Positions 14,866-22,267 are shown, counted from the stretch's first letter. The stretch is DNA of 32,732 nucleotides from a virus (IMGVR_UViG_3300028188_000013:1-32732), one strand, 5' to 3'. The notes: generated from the sequence alone by a model not told the origin. Numbers and translations are program-made.

Positions 14866-15288
14866 CTAATGAACATGAGTGCGTCCATAGTGCAGCCTGG
14901 GCGCGTTTTTGTTGGGCTTGTGATTATGGGTTTCAAATTTAAGGCTCGAAAGATCCACTCCTTTCAACATCAATGCCTGGGCAATCAACTTCTCAAGGAC
15001 GAACTTACCTCCTTCAAATGTCCCTGACTGTGTGACGCAAGTAACGATCCCACCATCCTCTATAGAGATATTGATAGGCATATCACCTTGAGGCGTAGGG
15101 ACGATGATAGCCAGCTTGATGATACCATTATCTGCCAAATCCACCTTCCAGCCCTTGCCACATTGCGTTCGGGTGAATCCACTGACAGCTTGCATTGGGT
15201 AGGTTTCCAGAAGGTTGATAATCTCTCTGGCTGCTTCGTTGCGCTCTCTACGCTCGTAGGACATTACAGAAATTCCATTGCACGGCAT
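14866..15288 (-). CDS. Conserved hypothetical protein, 140 aa
   Basis: Opens MPCNGISVMSYERRERNEAA. The middle holds a beta-rich segment (GKGWKVDLADNGIIKLAIIV, NISIEDGGIVTCVTQSGTFEGG) and the C-terminus is His/Asn-rich and basic (ETHNHKPNKNAPRLHYGRTH). The DGGIVTCV...GGKFVLEKLI stretch is faintly like DUF2997 proteins found beside Ycf46-type ATPases; this needs a profile search. Start: AAGGAG 8 bases before ATG. Confidence 0.7.
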   Translation of the reverse strand: MPCNGISVMSYERRERNEAAREIINLLETYPMQAVSGFTRTQCGKGWKVDLADNGIIKLAIIVPTPQGDMPINISIEDGGIVTCVTQSGTFEGGKFVLEKLIAQALMLKGVDLSSLKFETHNHKPNKNAPRLHYGRTHVH

Positions 15289-15290
15289 GG

Positions 15291-15560
15291 CTATTCTCCT
15301 TCCTTAAGCGCGATGAGCCAATCCATGCCCTTTTCGTTGGCGGTCAACCTCAACGCGAGACACATCCCTGCGAAGCCGCTTTTCAGGGTCCATGACCAGA
15401 ATGTATCTTGCTCAATATCCCCTGTCACCTCAACTCTATATTCGTGAATCTCGTCCCGATCCACATCACACGAAATGCCGGGGAATTTCTCTTTGGCCTC
15501 CTTGCAAAACAGGTCGGTAAGTTCTTTATCGCCGGTGTAAACCAGATCCAGATAAGCCAT
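15291..15560 (-). CDS. Hypothetical protein, 89 aa
   Basis: Not recognised. Starts MAYLDLVYTGDKELTDLF and alternates beta and alpha segments (HEYRVEVTGDIEQDTFWSW). Two Cys, no clear metal motif. Start: AAAGGAG 7 bases before ATG, downstream of a hairpin-rich 94-base gap. It is followed 2 bases later by the 140-aa gene, so the two are one transcription unit. Confidence 0.7.
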   Translation of the reverse strand: MAYLDLVYTGDKELTDLFCKEAKEKFPGISCDVDRDEIHEYRVEVTGDIEQDTFWSWTLKSGFAGMCLALRLTANEKGMDWLIALKEGE

Positions 15561-15579
15561 CTTATTTCTCCTTTGTAAT

Positions 15580-15646
15580 GCTCTCGTTTTTACGGGATCT
15601 TCCCTGCTTATTACGAGAGCGTATCCCCGATGGGCCTAAGCCCATC
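15580..15646 (-). promoter_or_regulatory. Double-hairpin leader before the 89-aa gene
   Basis: Hairpin 1 (15629-15646) is a 7-bp perfect stem GATGGGC/GCCCATC. Hairpin 2 (15580-15620) is an 8-bp stem GCTCTCGT/ACGAGAGC enclosing a GGGA/TCCC hairpin. The second ends about 20 bases before the ATG. There is no T-run. It could be a cis-regulatory leader or RNA processing site. Confidence 0.5.
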
Positions 15647-15654
15647 ACAGCAGC

Positions 15655-15921
15655 CTACCAAGCTGGGCCAGCGCGATACCCATCTGCTTCAATGACGATC
15701 TGCGTATCGTCACTGGCGATGATTCGCATCTCTGTTGCGGTAAAGAAGGCTATGGCCTCGCGGGTGATCTCCTCTGCCTCTTTGGGTATCAGGCCACAAA
15801 CGCGCTCCTTCCAATCCACTGGATTCTGAACCTTATCAAAAGCCTCGGTCAACTCGCTGCGCGTCCAGCCCTGCTTGCTGACGATTTCGTTGTCCATCTC
15901 TGCGAGGGTTAAATTGGTCAT
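15655..15921 (-). CDS. Conserved hypothetical protein, 88 aa
   Basis: Start taken at the ATG (MTNLTLAEMDNEIV) with AAGGAG 8 bases upstream; the longer frame from 15972 lacks a site and would run into the promoter. The protein ends TEMRIIASDDTQIVIEADGYRAGPAW, a tail shape I associate with uncharacterised phage proteins. First gene after the promoter at 15961. Confidence 0.72.
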   Translation of the reverse strand: MTNLTLAEMDNEIVSKQGWTRSELTEAFDKVQNPVDWKERVCGLIPKEAEEITREAIAFFTATEMRIIASDDTQIVIEADGYRAGPAW

Positions 15922-15960
15922 TTTAAATTCTCCTTGTTGGTGTGTTTTAATCTCTCTACT

Positions 15961-15989
15961 AATATAAAACATAGATTTATATAAAGCAA
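15961..15989 (-). promoter_or_regulatory. Promoter of the 15921-14028 operon (cassette copy)
   Basis: -35 TTGCTT (15984-15989), 17-base spacer, -10 TATATT (15961-15966) on the minus strand. The surrounding ~70 bases closely match those of the promoter at 19448, including an identical 18-base run across the -10 box. Confidence 0.8.
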
Positions 15990-16031
15990 GAGTTATTTTG
16001 CTATCAGGTAAAAATAAATGGGGTTATTAAC

Positions 16032-17255
16032 TCAATCAATATCAACCACTCTCCGAACGCTTCCACCCCCCAGCTCAGGAGCCTCTTCCACATCCATCAT
16101 CCTTGATACCCTCAATCCTTCTTCTGGTGCCGTATCATCTGTCTCAATGGCTCTCACGCCGCGCATCTTGGGTATGTTCTCTATCTGCTGTGTTACATAC
16201 TCCTTAGTATCTGCTAACGCCTTCTCAAGCCCTTCCAGCGCGTTTGTCCTGGCTTCGCCCTGTGATGTTGTCCTGGCTACGAAGGCTTGCTCCAGATTGC
16301 TAATCTGCTCATCCAATCCTTTATCAGAATAGACGTTGAGGCAAGAGACTTGCTTGATGAGGTTCTTTAACTGCTGGCCTTGCTTTCCGGTGAACTTACC
16401 TCTGCTGGACAAAGCATTAGAAAGTCCCTGCACCGCTTCGGCTACGATACCATAAAACTGCCCCTCGGCTACTGCCAACGATTCTTCCACCTTCAATCTG
16501 CGTTGTTCCAACTGCACTCCCACCTCGCGCTGCATTTCCTCAAGGATCGTATTGCGCTGCTGATCCAAGGCATCTACCTCCAACAAAGATTCCGCTCTCA
16601 GCTTGGCCGCTCTCGTCTCTGATTCGGATATCTCATCCAGCATGGGTGCAAAACGATAATCTACTACCATACTATAACGGCTTCTGATATACTCAGCATC
16701 AGGTAGGTTACGGCGAATATCTGCAATAGCCTCCTCAATGAACTGCTGACGGCCCATGACGATCTCAGGCAATCTATCGTAGACCCGGCTAAACAGATCC
16801 ACATAAGTATCTCGCATAGATAAGATGTGCGAATCCAGATTATTGCACAGCTCATCAATAGCGGTCCAAAAGGCGGCATACTGATTATCATGCTCTGCCT
16901 TCCATTCTTTATAGGCGGTAGCCGGGAGCAGATGGCCGAACATCACATCAATGGTGAAGAAGTCCACATTGCGCCTTGCGCGATCTGCTGCCCACTGGAT
17001 AGGCTTATAGAACTCTTCAGGGATGAGATCTATCCTACCGCCCTTTAAGACCTTCTTGACGGCATCCTTGCCCTCTGGCGTATCTGTGGGGATACCGAGA
17101 TTCGCCATGCGTTCGGGATTCAACGATACATAGGGCCACCACTGACTGACATGAATATCAATGATAATACCATCCCTGAGAACAGTATCCCACTGAACTT
17201 TCCACTGTGCGACTTTCTGCTGCTCATCTTCGGGCATGAAATCAAGATTGCTCAT
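16032..17255 (-). CDS. Long coiled-coil protein, 407 aa, partner of the AAA+ gene
   Basis: Not recognised with certainty. The N-terminal ~130 residues are globular (IIIDIHVSQWWPYVSLNPERM, a Lys/Asp-rich loop). Residues ~130-340 are long helices (LDQQRNTILEEMQREVGVQL, EQRRLKVEESLAVAEG). The C-terminus is charged and ends APELGGGSVRRVVDID. The overall shape recalls DUF3150-type proteins encoded beside MoxR/AAA ATPases in phages, but I cannot confirm it. Start: AAGGAG 6 bases before ATG, with its own promoter at 17286, just downstream of the AAA+ gene. A substrate adaptor or structural partner of the ATPase is plausible. Confidence 0.78.
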   Translation of the reverse strand: MSNLDFMPEDEQQKVAQWKVQWDTVLRDGIIIDIHVSQWWPYVSLNPERMANLGIPTDTPEGKDAVKKVLKGGRIDLIPEEFYKPIQWAADRARRNVDFFTIDVMFGHLLPATAYKEWKAEHDNQYAAFWTAIDELCNNLDSHILSMRDTYVDLFSRVYDRLPEIVMGRQQFIEEAIADIRRNLPDAEYIRSRYSMVVDYRFAPMLDEISESETRAAKLRAESLLEVDALDQQRNTILEEMQREVGVQLEQRRLKVEESLAVAEGQFYGIVAEAVQGLSNALSSRGKFTGKQGQQLKNLIKQVSCLNVYSDKGLDEQISNLEQAFVARTTSQGEARTNALEGLEKALADTKEYVTQQIENIPKMRGVRAIETDDTAPEEGLRVSRMMDVEEAPELGGGSVRRVVDID

Positions 17256-17285
17256 TTGCTTCTCCTTGGTTAATTTGTATACTTA

Positions 17286-17314
17286 AATATAACTAACAAT
17301 TCTATATATATCAA
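17286..17314 (-). promoter_or_regulatory. Promoter of the coiled-coil gene
   Basis: -35 TTGATA (17309-17314), 17-base spacer, -10 TATATT (17286-17291) on the minus strand, in the gap between the AAA+ gene and the 407-aa gene. The leader is similar to that of the 7561 promoter. Confidence 0.75.
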
Positions 17315-17321
17315 GGATTAT

Positions 17322-19049
17322 TTACAGTTCAATCTTCTTCAATCCTCTACCTTTAACAGGCTCGCCCACCTTATCCTCAACTGTCTTTGGTACGAATCGC
17401 CTGTTTGAGCAATACTCCAACGCCTCATCCGTCATCTCTTGGGTGCTTTTAGCCGTAGGAACAACATATTCCAAGGCCTTGCTCAGATCTGTTATACGTA
17501 TAACAGATCGCCCATCTTCAGTTGCTTCTCTATCTGCCTCAATGCACAGTTGCTCTACATCAGCTCCGGTGAAATCGGTTGCCTGTTCGCCCAATTCAAC
17601 TAACTCATCCTCTGTGACATCCATCTCAATACCCATCTTATCAGCAATGACCTTGATAAGCTCATGCCTCACGCCATCGAAGTGCTGCGGCAGTAAGGGG
17701 ATTACTTGCTCAAAACGCCCCGGCCTCAATAGCTCTCTGGGGATTCTTGATGGGTAATTGGTAGTGCCGATAAAGAATGCAACACCTCTGGGGAAGGCTG
17801 CGAGAAAGGTTTGTAGCTGGCCCTGTATCTCCTGAGACACGCCTGAGCTATCGCCACTATTGAACATGGTGTGTAACTCATCAAAAAGGACGATAGAGGG
17901 TGCAAGGGCTTTGATGCCTTCAAATAATTTGGACATATTCTTATTACTCTCGCCCACAAATTTATTCTTGATCATATCCATACGGATCATTACAAGGGGG
18001 AGATTCAAAGCACATGCCAGAGCCTTAGATAGTTCGGTTTTTCCACACCCTGGATTTCCTGAAAAAACCAGACCTTTCGGGCATCGACCATCGCCAGCCA
18101 TCATCTTAGGATATACATATTTTTTAAAGTAATCTTTGAGCTGATCCAGACCCACAATAGAATCAAAGCCTTTTTCTGGATAGGAAATATCAATCACTCC
18201 ACCATAGGTTTGTCTGACTAAAACATCTTTTCTTGCCTGAACGATCTTACGGGAAACTATCCCACCCTCTAACTCGGCTTGATACAGGCAATCTTCTAAC
18301 TGCAAGAGGTTCAACGCTCCCGTTATCCTTGCCAACTCCTCCTCTGTCAATCCCTCTTCTAAAGTGAGATTGGGGTTGGCATCCATCACTCTGCTAACGA
18401 AGTCTCTGCGCGTATCTACTTCAGGTAAGGGGATATTGATGGGGGCTATGCGTCCTTGCACCAAGGCACCTCTCAGGTCGCTATGGGCAATTAAGAAGAT
18501 TCTATGAGGGCTACCATTACCACTTAATAGGGGCATGGCAGACCACTGGCGCAGATAAGCCAATAAAGTTCGCTCAGGCTCCACCAAGGCACCTTCAGCA
18601 TCAAAGATGAGATCGGCATCATGTATAATGAGAGCGAGAGGAGGTGCAGCGGGATCGTTGAAATACTGCGCCAAGCGTCCAAAGTCAGCTTCTAATCCAC
18701 CACCCTGAGCAAAAGGATTACTGTCCGGTGGTGGTGAATAGCGGCCAAAAACCTCTTCGTGTTCGGGTAGCATCTTGAGGCCGGTAGTTTGATACAACTC
18801 AGCAAAAACATGCGCTTGTGCTACTTCTTCTTCTGAGTTATTCTTCTTGCGGATCGCACCTAACGTCATGCGCTCCAAAAAGCTGGCGCGTCCTACTTGG
18901 CTCGTTCCAAGCGTCTCACCGGGGTAAACAGGATAGCCACCTACGTCACCCATGAGGGCGAATATCTCGCTCTGCTGCGTCTGTAGGTTATTGTGGATCT
19001 GCCTATACCACTGAGGGATCGTGCCGTTGGTTTTGCCTACTGCCTTCAT
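17322..19049 (-). CDS. AAA+ ATPase with two-domain, Ycf46-like layout
   Basis: 575 aa from the ATG (MKAVGKTNG) preceded by AAAGGAG; a longer frame exists but overlaps an upstream small gene. The N-terminal region (~125-285) looks like a degenerate AAA domain (LALIIHDADLIFD, IFLIAHSDLR, LPEVDTRRDFVSRVM, GALNLLQLEDCLYQAE). The active module follows: GFDSIVGLDQLKDYF, Walker A GNPGCGKT (331-338), Walker B IVLFDE (386-391), sensor GTTN (428-431), arginine-finger region RPGRFEQ (442-448), and a C-terminal helical lid with DFTGADVEQLC. This order matches Ycf46/FtsH-like ATPases but there is no protease or membrane segment. It is a remodelling or unfolding motor of unknown substrate. The fifth codon group near the end (VIRIT, 516-520) is encoded by the palindrome at 17491. 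Confidence 0.88.
   Translation of the reverse strand: MKAVGKTNGTIPQWYRQIHNNLQTQQSEIFALMGDVGGYPVYPGETLGTSQVGRASFLERMTLGAIRKKNNSEEEVAQAHVFAELYQTTGLKMLPEHEEVFGRYSPPPDSNPFAQGGGLEADFGRLAQYFNDPAAPPLALIIHDADLIFDAEGALVEPERTLLAYLRQWSAMPLLSGNGSPHRIFLIAHSDLRGALVQGRIAPINIPLPEVDTRRDFVSRVMDANPNLTLEEGLTEEELARITGALNLLQLEDCLYQAELEGGIVSRKIVQARKDVLVRQTYGGVIDISYPEKGFDSIVGLDQLKDYFKKYVYPKMMAGDGRCPKGLVFSGNPGCGKTELSKALACALNLPLVMIRMDMIKNKFVGESNKNMSKLFEGIKALAPSIVLFDELHTMFNSGDSSGVSQEIQGQLQTFLAAFPRGVAFFIGTTNYPSRIPRELLRPGRFEQVIPLLPQHFDGVRHELIKVIADKMGIEMDVTEDELVELGEQATDFTGADVEQLCIEADREATEDGRSVIRITDLSKALEYVVPTAKSTQEMTDEALEYCSNRRFVPKTVEDKVGEPVKGRGLKKIEL
17486..17509. promoter_or_regulatory. Intragenic 24-bp perfect palindrome (14-bp site, copy 6)
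   Basis: GTTATACGTATAAC at 17491-17504 is flanked by GATCT and AGATC, giving 24 bp of perfect two-fold symmetry inside the AAA+ coding region. It is the longest symmetrical version in the window and the only copy far from a start codon. Confidence 0.8.
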
Positions 19050-19050
19050 C

Positions 19051-19227
19051 TTAGTATTCTCCTTTGAGTGCAGCTGCTTTGGCCTTGGCATCATAACGAT
19101 TACCAGCCTTCTGCCGCTTGGTGATTCTCCGCGCCTTGACATCGGCCAAGATCTGAGCGGAGAGGATCTTTCTGGCGGTGCGTTCGTCTACTTTGTGCGT
19201 CTGCATGATGGCGATTAGGTTATTCAT
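19051..19227 (-). CDS. Small basic protein, 58 aa, before the AAA+ gene
   Basis: Encodes MNNLIAIMQTHKVDERTARK followed by a Lys/Arg/Ala-rich helical tail (ADVKARRITKRQKAGN, KAKAAALKGEY). ATG overlaps the upstream stop (TAATG). Its own last codons contain the AAAGGAG used by the AAA+ gene, and its TAA lies 1 base before that ATG, so the three genes are translationally coupled. Basic, helical: possible nucleic-acid binder. Confidence 0.72.
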   Translation of the reverse strand: MNNLIAIMQTHKVDERTARKILSAQILADVKARRITKRQKAGNRYDAKAKAAALKGEY

Positions 19228-19409
19228 TACGATTTCTCTATCATTGCAATAATGACCGCTGCCATTCCCCCGACATACTCGCTTTTGCGAAACATGATCT
19301 CGTCAATCTCGTTTCGAGTGGCGCTATCTTCAATATCCAATAGTTCGGGAAATACCGGCATGAGCTTCTTGGCGATGCTTTTGAATTCCTGTCCGATTGC
19401 GTTTTCCAT
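19227..19409 (-). CDS. Hypothetical protein, 60 aa
   Basis: Not recognised. Helical and amphipathic (GQEFKSIAKKLMPVFPELL, NEIDEIMFRKSEYVGGMAAV), C-terminal IIAMIEKS. Start: AAAGGAA 5 bases before ATG. First gene of the AAA+ operon, ~32 bases after the predicted transcription start of the promoter at 19448. A small adaptor is possible. Confidence 0.68.
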   Translation of the reverse strand: MENAIGQEFKSIAKKLMPVFPELLDIEDSATRNEIDEIMFRKSEYVGGMAAVIIAMIEKS

Positions 19410-19447
19410 TTCAGTTCCTTTCGTGTGTGTGTTTCTTAACTACTACT

Positions 19448-19476
19448 AATATAAAACATAGTCTTTTATAAAGCAA
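19448..19476 (-). promoter_or_regulatory. Promoter of the AAA+ operon (cassette copy)
   Basis: -35 TTGCTT (19471-19476), 17-base spacer, -10 TATATT (19448-19453) on the minus strand. It is nearly the same sequence as the promoter at 15961. Confidence 0.8.
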
Positions 19477-19516
19477 GGATTATTTTCGCCTATTACAAAA
19501 ACAATTTGCCATCTCC

Positions 19517-19544
19517 TTGACTATGCTCTCTATTCCTTTATATT
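19517..19544 (+). promoter_or_regulatory. Rightward promoter of the regulator/lysis operon
   Basis: -35 TTGACT (19517-19522), 16-base spacer, -10 TATATT (19539-19544). The predicted start near 19551 coincides with the AGGAGG of the next gene, giving a nearly leaderless mRNA. It is divergent from the promoter at 19448. Confidence 0.75.
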
Positions 19545-19561
19545 AAATACAGGAGGTGACA

Positions 19562-19771
19562 ATGAGACTACATATAGATGCAGACCGCGTCAAAGCAGAG
19601 CGACTGAACAAAGGCATCAAATCAGAGGCGCAGCTGGCCCGTCAGATAGGCATAGGCAAGATATACCTCAATGGTGTTATGAGAGGTAGACAGAACGCCA
19701 CCCGCCAGATCATAGAGGGTATATGCTGCCAGTTGGATCTTCAGCCCAAAGACTTCTTGAGTTATAAATGA
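19562..19771 (+). CDS. Small XRE (Cro/CI)-type helix-turn-helix regulator
   Basis: 69 aa from the ATG with AGGAGG 5 bases upstream. RVKAERLNKGIKSEAQLARQIGIGKIYLNGVMRGRQNATRQIIEGI fits a five-helix XRE domain, with no extra dimerisation domain. The tail is LQPKDFLSYK. It sits at a divergent promoter pair (19448 and 19517), the usual place for a switch regulator, but no 14-bp palindrome lies there. It overlaps the endolysin gene by 4 bases (ATGA). It is one candidate binder of the palindromes, not the proven one. Confidence 0.83.
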   Translation: MRLHIDADRVKAERLNKGIKSEAQLARQIGIGKIYLNGVMRGRQNATRQIIEGICCQLDLQPKDFLSYK

Positions 19772-20325
19772 TCGGCTTGTGCGCGGGGCATAGCAGAAAC
19801 ACCACGGGCGAACGCCTCTGGGAGTGGCAGCACTGCGCCCAGGTGCAACAGCGCCTATCCACCATCCTTATGGACTGTGGGCATCAGGTAGTTGTTCCTC
19901 CGCTTGAGTATTGGCAGATGGACAATGATACCGCCCTCAAGAATAAAGTGAGATTATTCAATCGTCGCCAAGTGGACTTGGCTATTGAGATCCATGTCAA
20001 CTCGGGAGGAGGTAAATACTCTACCGTATTATATTGGGATAAAGATGGTAAGTTCTCCCCTGGGGGTCGGCAGCTTGCACAATGTATCTCAAATCAGTTC
20101 GCATCAATGAAGCGAATCATATCCAGTTGGAAAGCTGCTGGCCCCCGCTCCCAATCGTCTATGGGGCGCAACCTGTATTTCCTGAATGAGACACATATGC
20201 CAAGCGTTATCACTGAGATGGGTTTTAAGGACGCACCTGAACAGCGAGAGTTTTTTGATTCTAAAACAGGACCGATTGTACATGCTGAACTCATCCACCT
20301 TGGGATAGAGGAGTATATACGATGA
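19768..20325 (+). CDS. N-acetylmuramoyl-L-alanine amidase endolysin (Amidase_3 type)
   Basis: 185 aa, a single catalytic domain. Zinc-ligand motifs in order: LCAGHSRN (His8), an early Glu in GERLWEW, and IEIHVNSG (His). The catalytic Glu is in SVITEMGFKD near the C-terminus. It cuts the bond between muramic acid and the stem peptide. There is no signal peptide and no separate wall-binding domain, so release needs the holin encoded downstream (20515). Confidence 0.92.
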   Translation: MIGLCAGHSRNTTGERLWEWQHCAQVQQRLSTILMDCGHQVVVPPLEYWQMDNDTALKNKVRLFNRRQVDLAIEIHVNSGGGKYSTVLYWDKDGKFSPGGRQLAQCISNQFASMKRIISSWKAAGPRSQSSMGRNLYFLNETHMPSVITEMGFKDAPEQREFFDSKTGPIVHAELIHLGIEEYIR

Positions 20326-20534
20326 ACCGTTTTTATGTTGACGCCGATCTATGTTCTTCTGGTGCGGTTATTGTTCGCCTAAAGACTACTGAAAATACAT
20401 CGTGGAGCCGTGACAGAGAAATATCAAAATTTCCTACTGTATTAACCAGATGGCGTATGGATCGTCTTGCTCGGAAATTGTTATACATTGCTAAGATACG
20501 GGAGGATTTTAATAATGATAACCGATCTGATTAA
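20322..20534 (+). CDS. Hypothetical protein, 70 aa
   Basis: Not recognised. ATGA overlap with the endolysin. Basic, with TRWRMDRLARKLLYIAKI; the C-terminus overlaps the holin start and supplies its GGGAGGA site. Two early Cys/Asp residues, no transmembrane segment. It could be a lysis accessory only by position. Confidence 0.6.
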   Translation: MNRFYVDADLCSSGAVIVRLKTTENTSWSRDREISKFPTVLTRWRMDRLARKLLYIAKIREDFNNDNRSD

Positions 20535-20916
20535 GATAGGCGGGAGCTTGCTGGACAAGATTATTCCTGATCCAGAGGCAAGGGATAAGGCCAAACTGGA
20601 ATTACTGCGCCTGGAGTCTGAGAATGAATTAAAAGAGCTTGAGGTATCTATGAGTGCTATCGTTATGGAGGCCAAGAGCAAGGATAAATGGACCTCCAGG
20701 GCGCGTCCTGGGTTCCTCTACGTGATTTATATTTTGATGCTCTCTGCTATACCAATGGGTATTCTCAGTGCTATCTCGCCTAATACAGCAACGGCTATCA
20801 TCTCAGGTTTTCAGGCATGGTTAGCTGCTATACCTGATAATATAATCGCGCTTTTCGGCGCAGGATATTTAGGTTATTCTGGTGCGCGTAGCTATGATAA
20901 GGCTAAGATCAAATGA
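20515..20916 (+). CDS. Phage holin, 3TM (GTA-holin) type
   Basis: 133 aa from ATG at 20515 (GGGAGGA 8 bases upstream). The N-terminus ITDLIKIGGSLLDKIIPDPEA, the charged helix KLELLRLESENELKELE and the conserved WTSRARPGFLYVIYIL lead into two hydrophobic segments (~residues 71-92 and ~103-123). This is the signature of the holin_3TM family. It forms membrane lesions that let the amidase reach the wall. Holin follows endolysin here, the reverse of many phages. Confidence 0.9.
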   Translation: MITDLIKIGGSLLDKIIPDPEARDKAKLELLRLESENELKELEVSMSAIVMEAKSKDKWTSRARPGFLYVIYILMLSAIPMGILSAISPNTATAIISGFQAWLAAIPDNIIALFGAGYLGYSGARSYDKAKIK

Positions 20917-21812
20917 CCTCTTGGCATAGCTATCCAAAGATATATAACGTAGGCCATGCTGCCATAGATGAGCTTCTACGCGATTCGGTTATCGTAGAGG
21001 AGAAGGTGGACGGCTCACAGTTCTCCTTTGGGATGATAGGTGGAGAGCTATTGGTGCGATCCAGGGGCAAGCAGTTTCCTACGGATGCACCTGATAAGAT
21101 GTTCACCAAGGCGGTGGCGTCTGTTTTAGATCGACAGTCTATTCTCAAAGAGGGTTGGACATATAGAGGAGAGTATCTACAGAAGCCAAAGCATAACGCC
21201 TTGGCCTATGATAGGATACCCAATGATAATATTATCCTCTTCGATATTAACACCAATGAGGAGACATACCTATCTTATGAGGAGAAGGCGGCAGAGGCCG
21301 AGCGCATTGGCTTAGAGATTGTTCCTCTTCTACATAGTGGGATGGTTGACAATATTACCGTATTGACTGATCTATTGGATACTGTCTCTATTCTTGGTGG
21401 TCAGAAGATAGAAGGCTTTGTCATTAAGAACTATAAAAGGTTTACAACCGATGGCAAAGCGATGATGGGCAAGCACGTTTCGGAAGCCTTCAAAGAGGTT
21501 CATTCAAAAGAATGGGGTAAAAGCAATCCAGGCAAGCAAGATATTATTCTTGGATTGATTGATAAATACCGCACACCAGCGCGTTGGCAGAAAGCCGTCC
21601 AGCATATCCAAGAGAGAGGTGAATTAGATGGCTCACCAAAAGACATTGGCAACCTCATCAAAGAGACGCAGAAGGATATACACGACGAATGCTATGAAGA
21701 GATAGCCGTTGCGTTGATGAAGCATTTCTTTCCTCAGATATTGCGTGGTGTTACTCGTGGATTACCTGAGTGGTATAAGGATGAACTTCTCAAGGCGCAA
21801 TTTGATGAATGA
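20913..21812 (+). CDS. RNA ligase (T4 Rnl2/REL-like nucleotidyltransferase)
   Basis: 299 aa. Nucleotidyltransferase motif I is EEKVDGSQF with the AMP-accepting Lys31. RGEY (85-88) fits motif III, EGFVIKN (167-173) motif IV, and MMGKHV near 184-189 may be motif V. A C-terminal helical domain (~215-299) follows. The family seals nicked or broken RNA using ATP. A role in repairing tRNA broken by host anticodon nucleases is plausible, and a tRNA lies downstream. It overlaps the holin by 4 bases (ATGA). Confidence 0.88.
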   Translation: MTSWHSYPKIYNVGHAAIDELLRDSVIVEEKVDGSQFSFGMIGGELLVRSRGKQFPTDAPDKMFTKAVASVLDRQSILKEGWTYRGEYLQKPKHNALAYDRIPNDNIILFDINTNEETYLSYEEKAAEAERIGLEIVPLLHSGMVDNITVLTDLLDTVSILGGQKIEGFVIKNYKRFTTDGKAMMGKHVSEAFKEVHSKEWGKSNPGKQDIILGLIDKYRTPARWQKAVQHIQERGELDGSPKDIGNLIKETQKDIHDECYEEIAVALMKHFFPQILRGVTRGLPEWYKDELLKAQFDE

Positions 21813-22008
21813 TTGTTGTGATGCAGAATATCATGTATGCGATTGGGGTGCCAGTTTTAAATGTGAGTTACCACAAGGACACACCGGGTTGCATAGTTGC
21901 TCTTGGGATGATTCTGAGGCTGTCTGGTTTAAGGATGAGTGTATAGGACAAAGGCTCATCCACATAAACATGACATGGATAACAGGTGCTCTAAATGACG
22001 GTGCATAA
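21805..22008 (+). CDS. Small Cys/His-rich protein, 67 aa
   Basis: MNDCCDAEYHVCDWGASFKC followed by ELPQGHTGLHSCSW, a Cys/His pattern (C-x-LPxGHxGxHxC) seen in many small phage and actinobacterial zinc-type proteins. The start overlaps the RNA ligase stop. No strong ribosome-binding site, so coupling is likely. Function unknown. Confidence 0.65.
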   Translation: MNDCCDAEYHVCDWGASFKCELPQGHTGLHSCSWDDSEAVWFKDECIGQRLIHINMTWITGALNDGA

Positions 22009-22162
22009 TCAAGATGAATTGCGTCAAGTGTTAAAAAAGGAGCTGGCTATCATTGGCAGGCAGTTGGATGATGTATGCAGGGGTACATGGTGGTCATTGC
22101 AGCGCGATGGACGAGTTATATTCTGGTTTGATGATCTGGCGATTGACTTGAGGAGAGAATAA
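21995..22162 (+). CDS. Hypothetical protein, 55 aa
   Basis: MTVHNQDELRQVLKKELAII then GRQLDDVCRGTWWSLQRDGR and VIFWFDDLAIDLRRE. It overlaps the previous gene by 14 bases and ends TAATG into the next. Its last codons include GAGGAGAG, the next gene's ribosome-binding site. Small helix plus beta hairpin, with Trp residues; no known family. Confidence 0.65.
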   Translation: MTVHNQDELRQVLKKELAIIGRQLDDVCRGTWWSLQRDGRVIFWFDDLAIDLRRE

Positions 22163-22263
22163 TGCGTCATCCGATCTATAAGGTATTGGCTATATCAGGC
22201 ACTGTAGTTGCTATGGTATTGCTTCTGTTTGCCATTGGTGTATTTATTAATAACGTATTTTGA
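22162..22263 (+). CDS. Single-span membrane peptide, 33 aa
   Basis: MRHPIYKVLAISGTVVAMVL then LLFAIGVFINNVF: a basic N-terminus and one ~24-residue hydrophobic helix. GAGGAGAG lies 5 bases before the ATG, which overlaps the upstream stop. Last gene of the lysis operon and only 5 bases before the tRNA. It may be a spanin-like, antiholin-like or host-membrane peptide. Confidence 0.65.
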   Translation: MRHPIYKVLAISGTVVAMVLLLFAIGVFINNVF

Positions 22264-22267
22264 TTAT

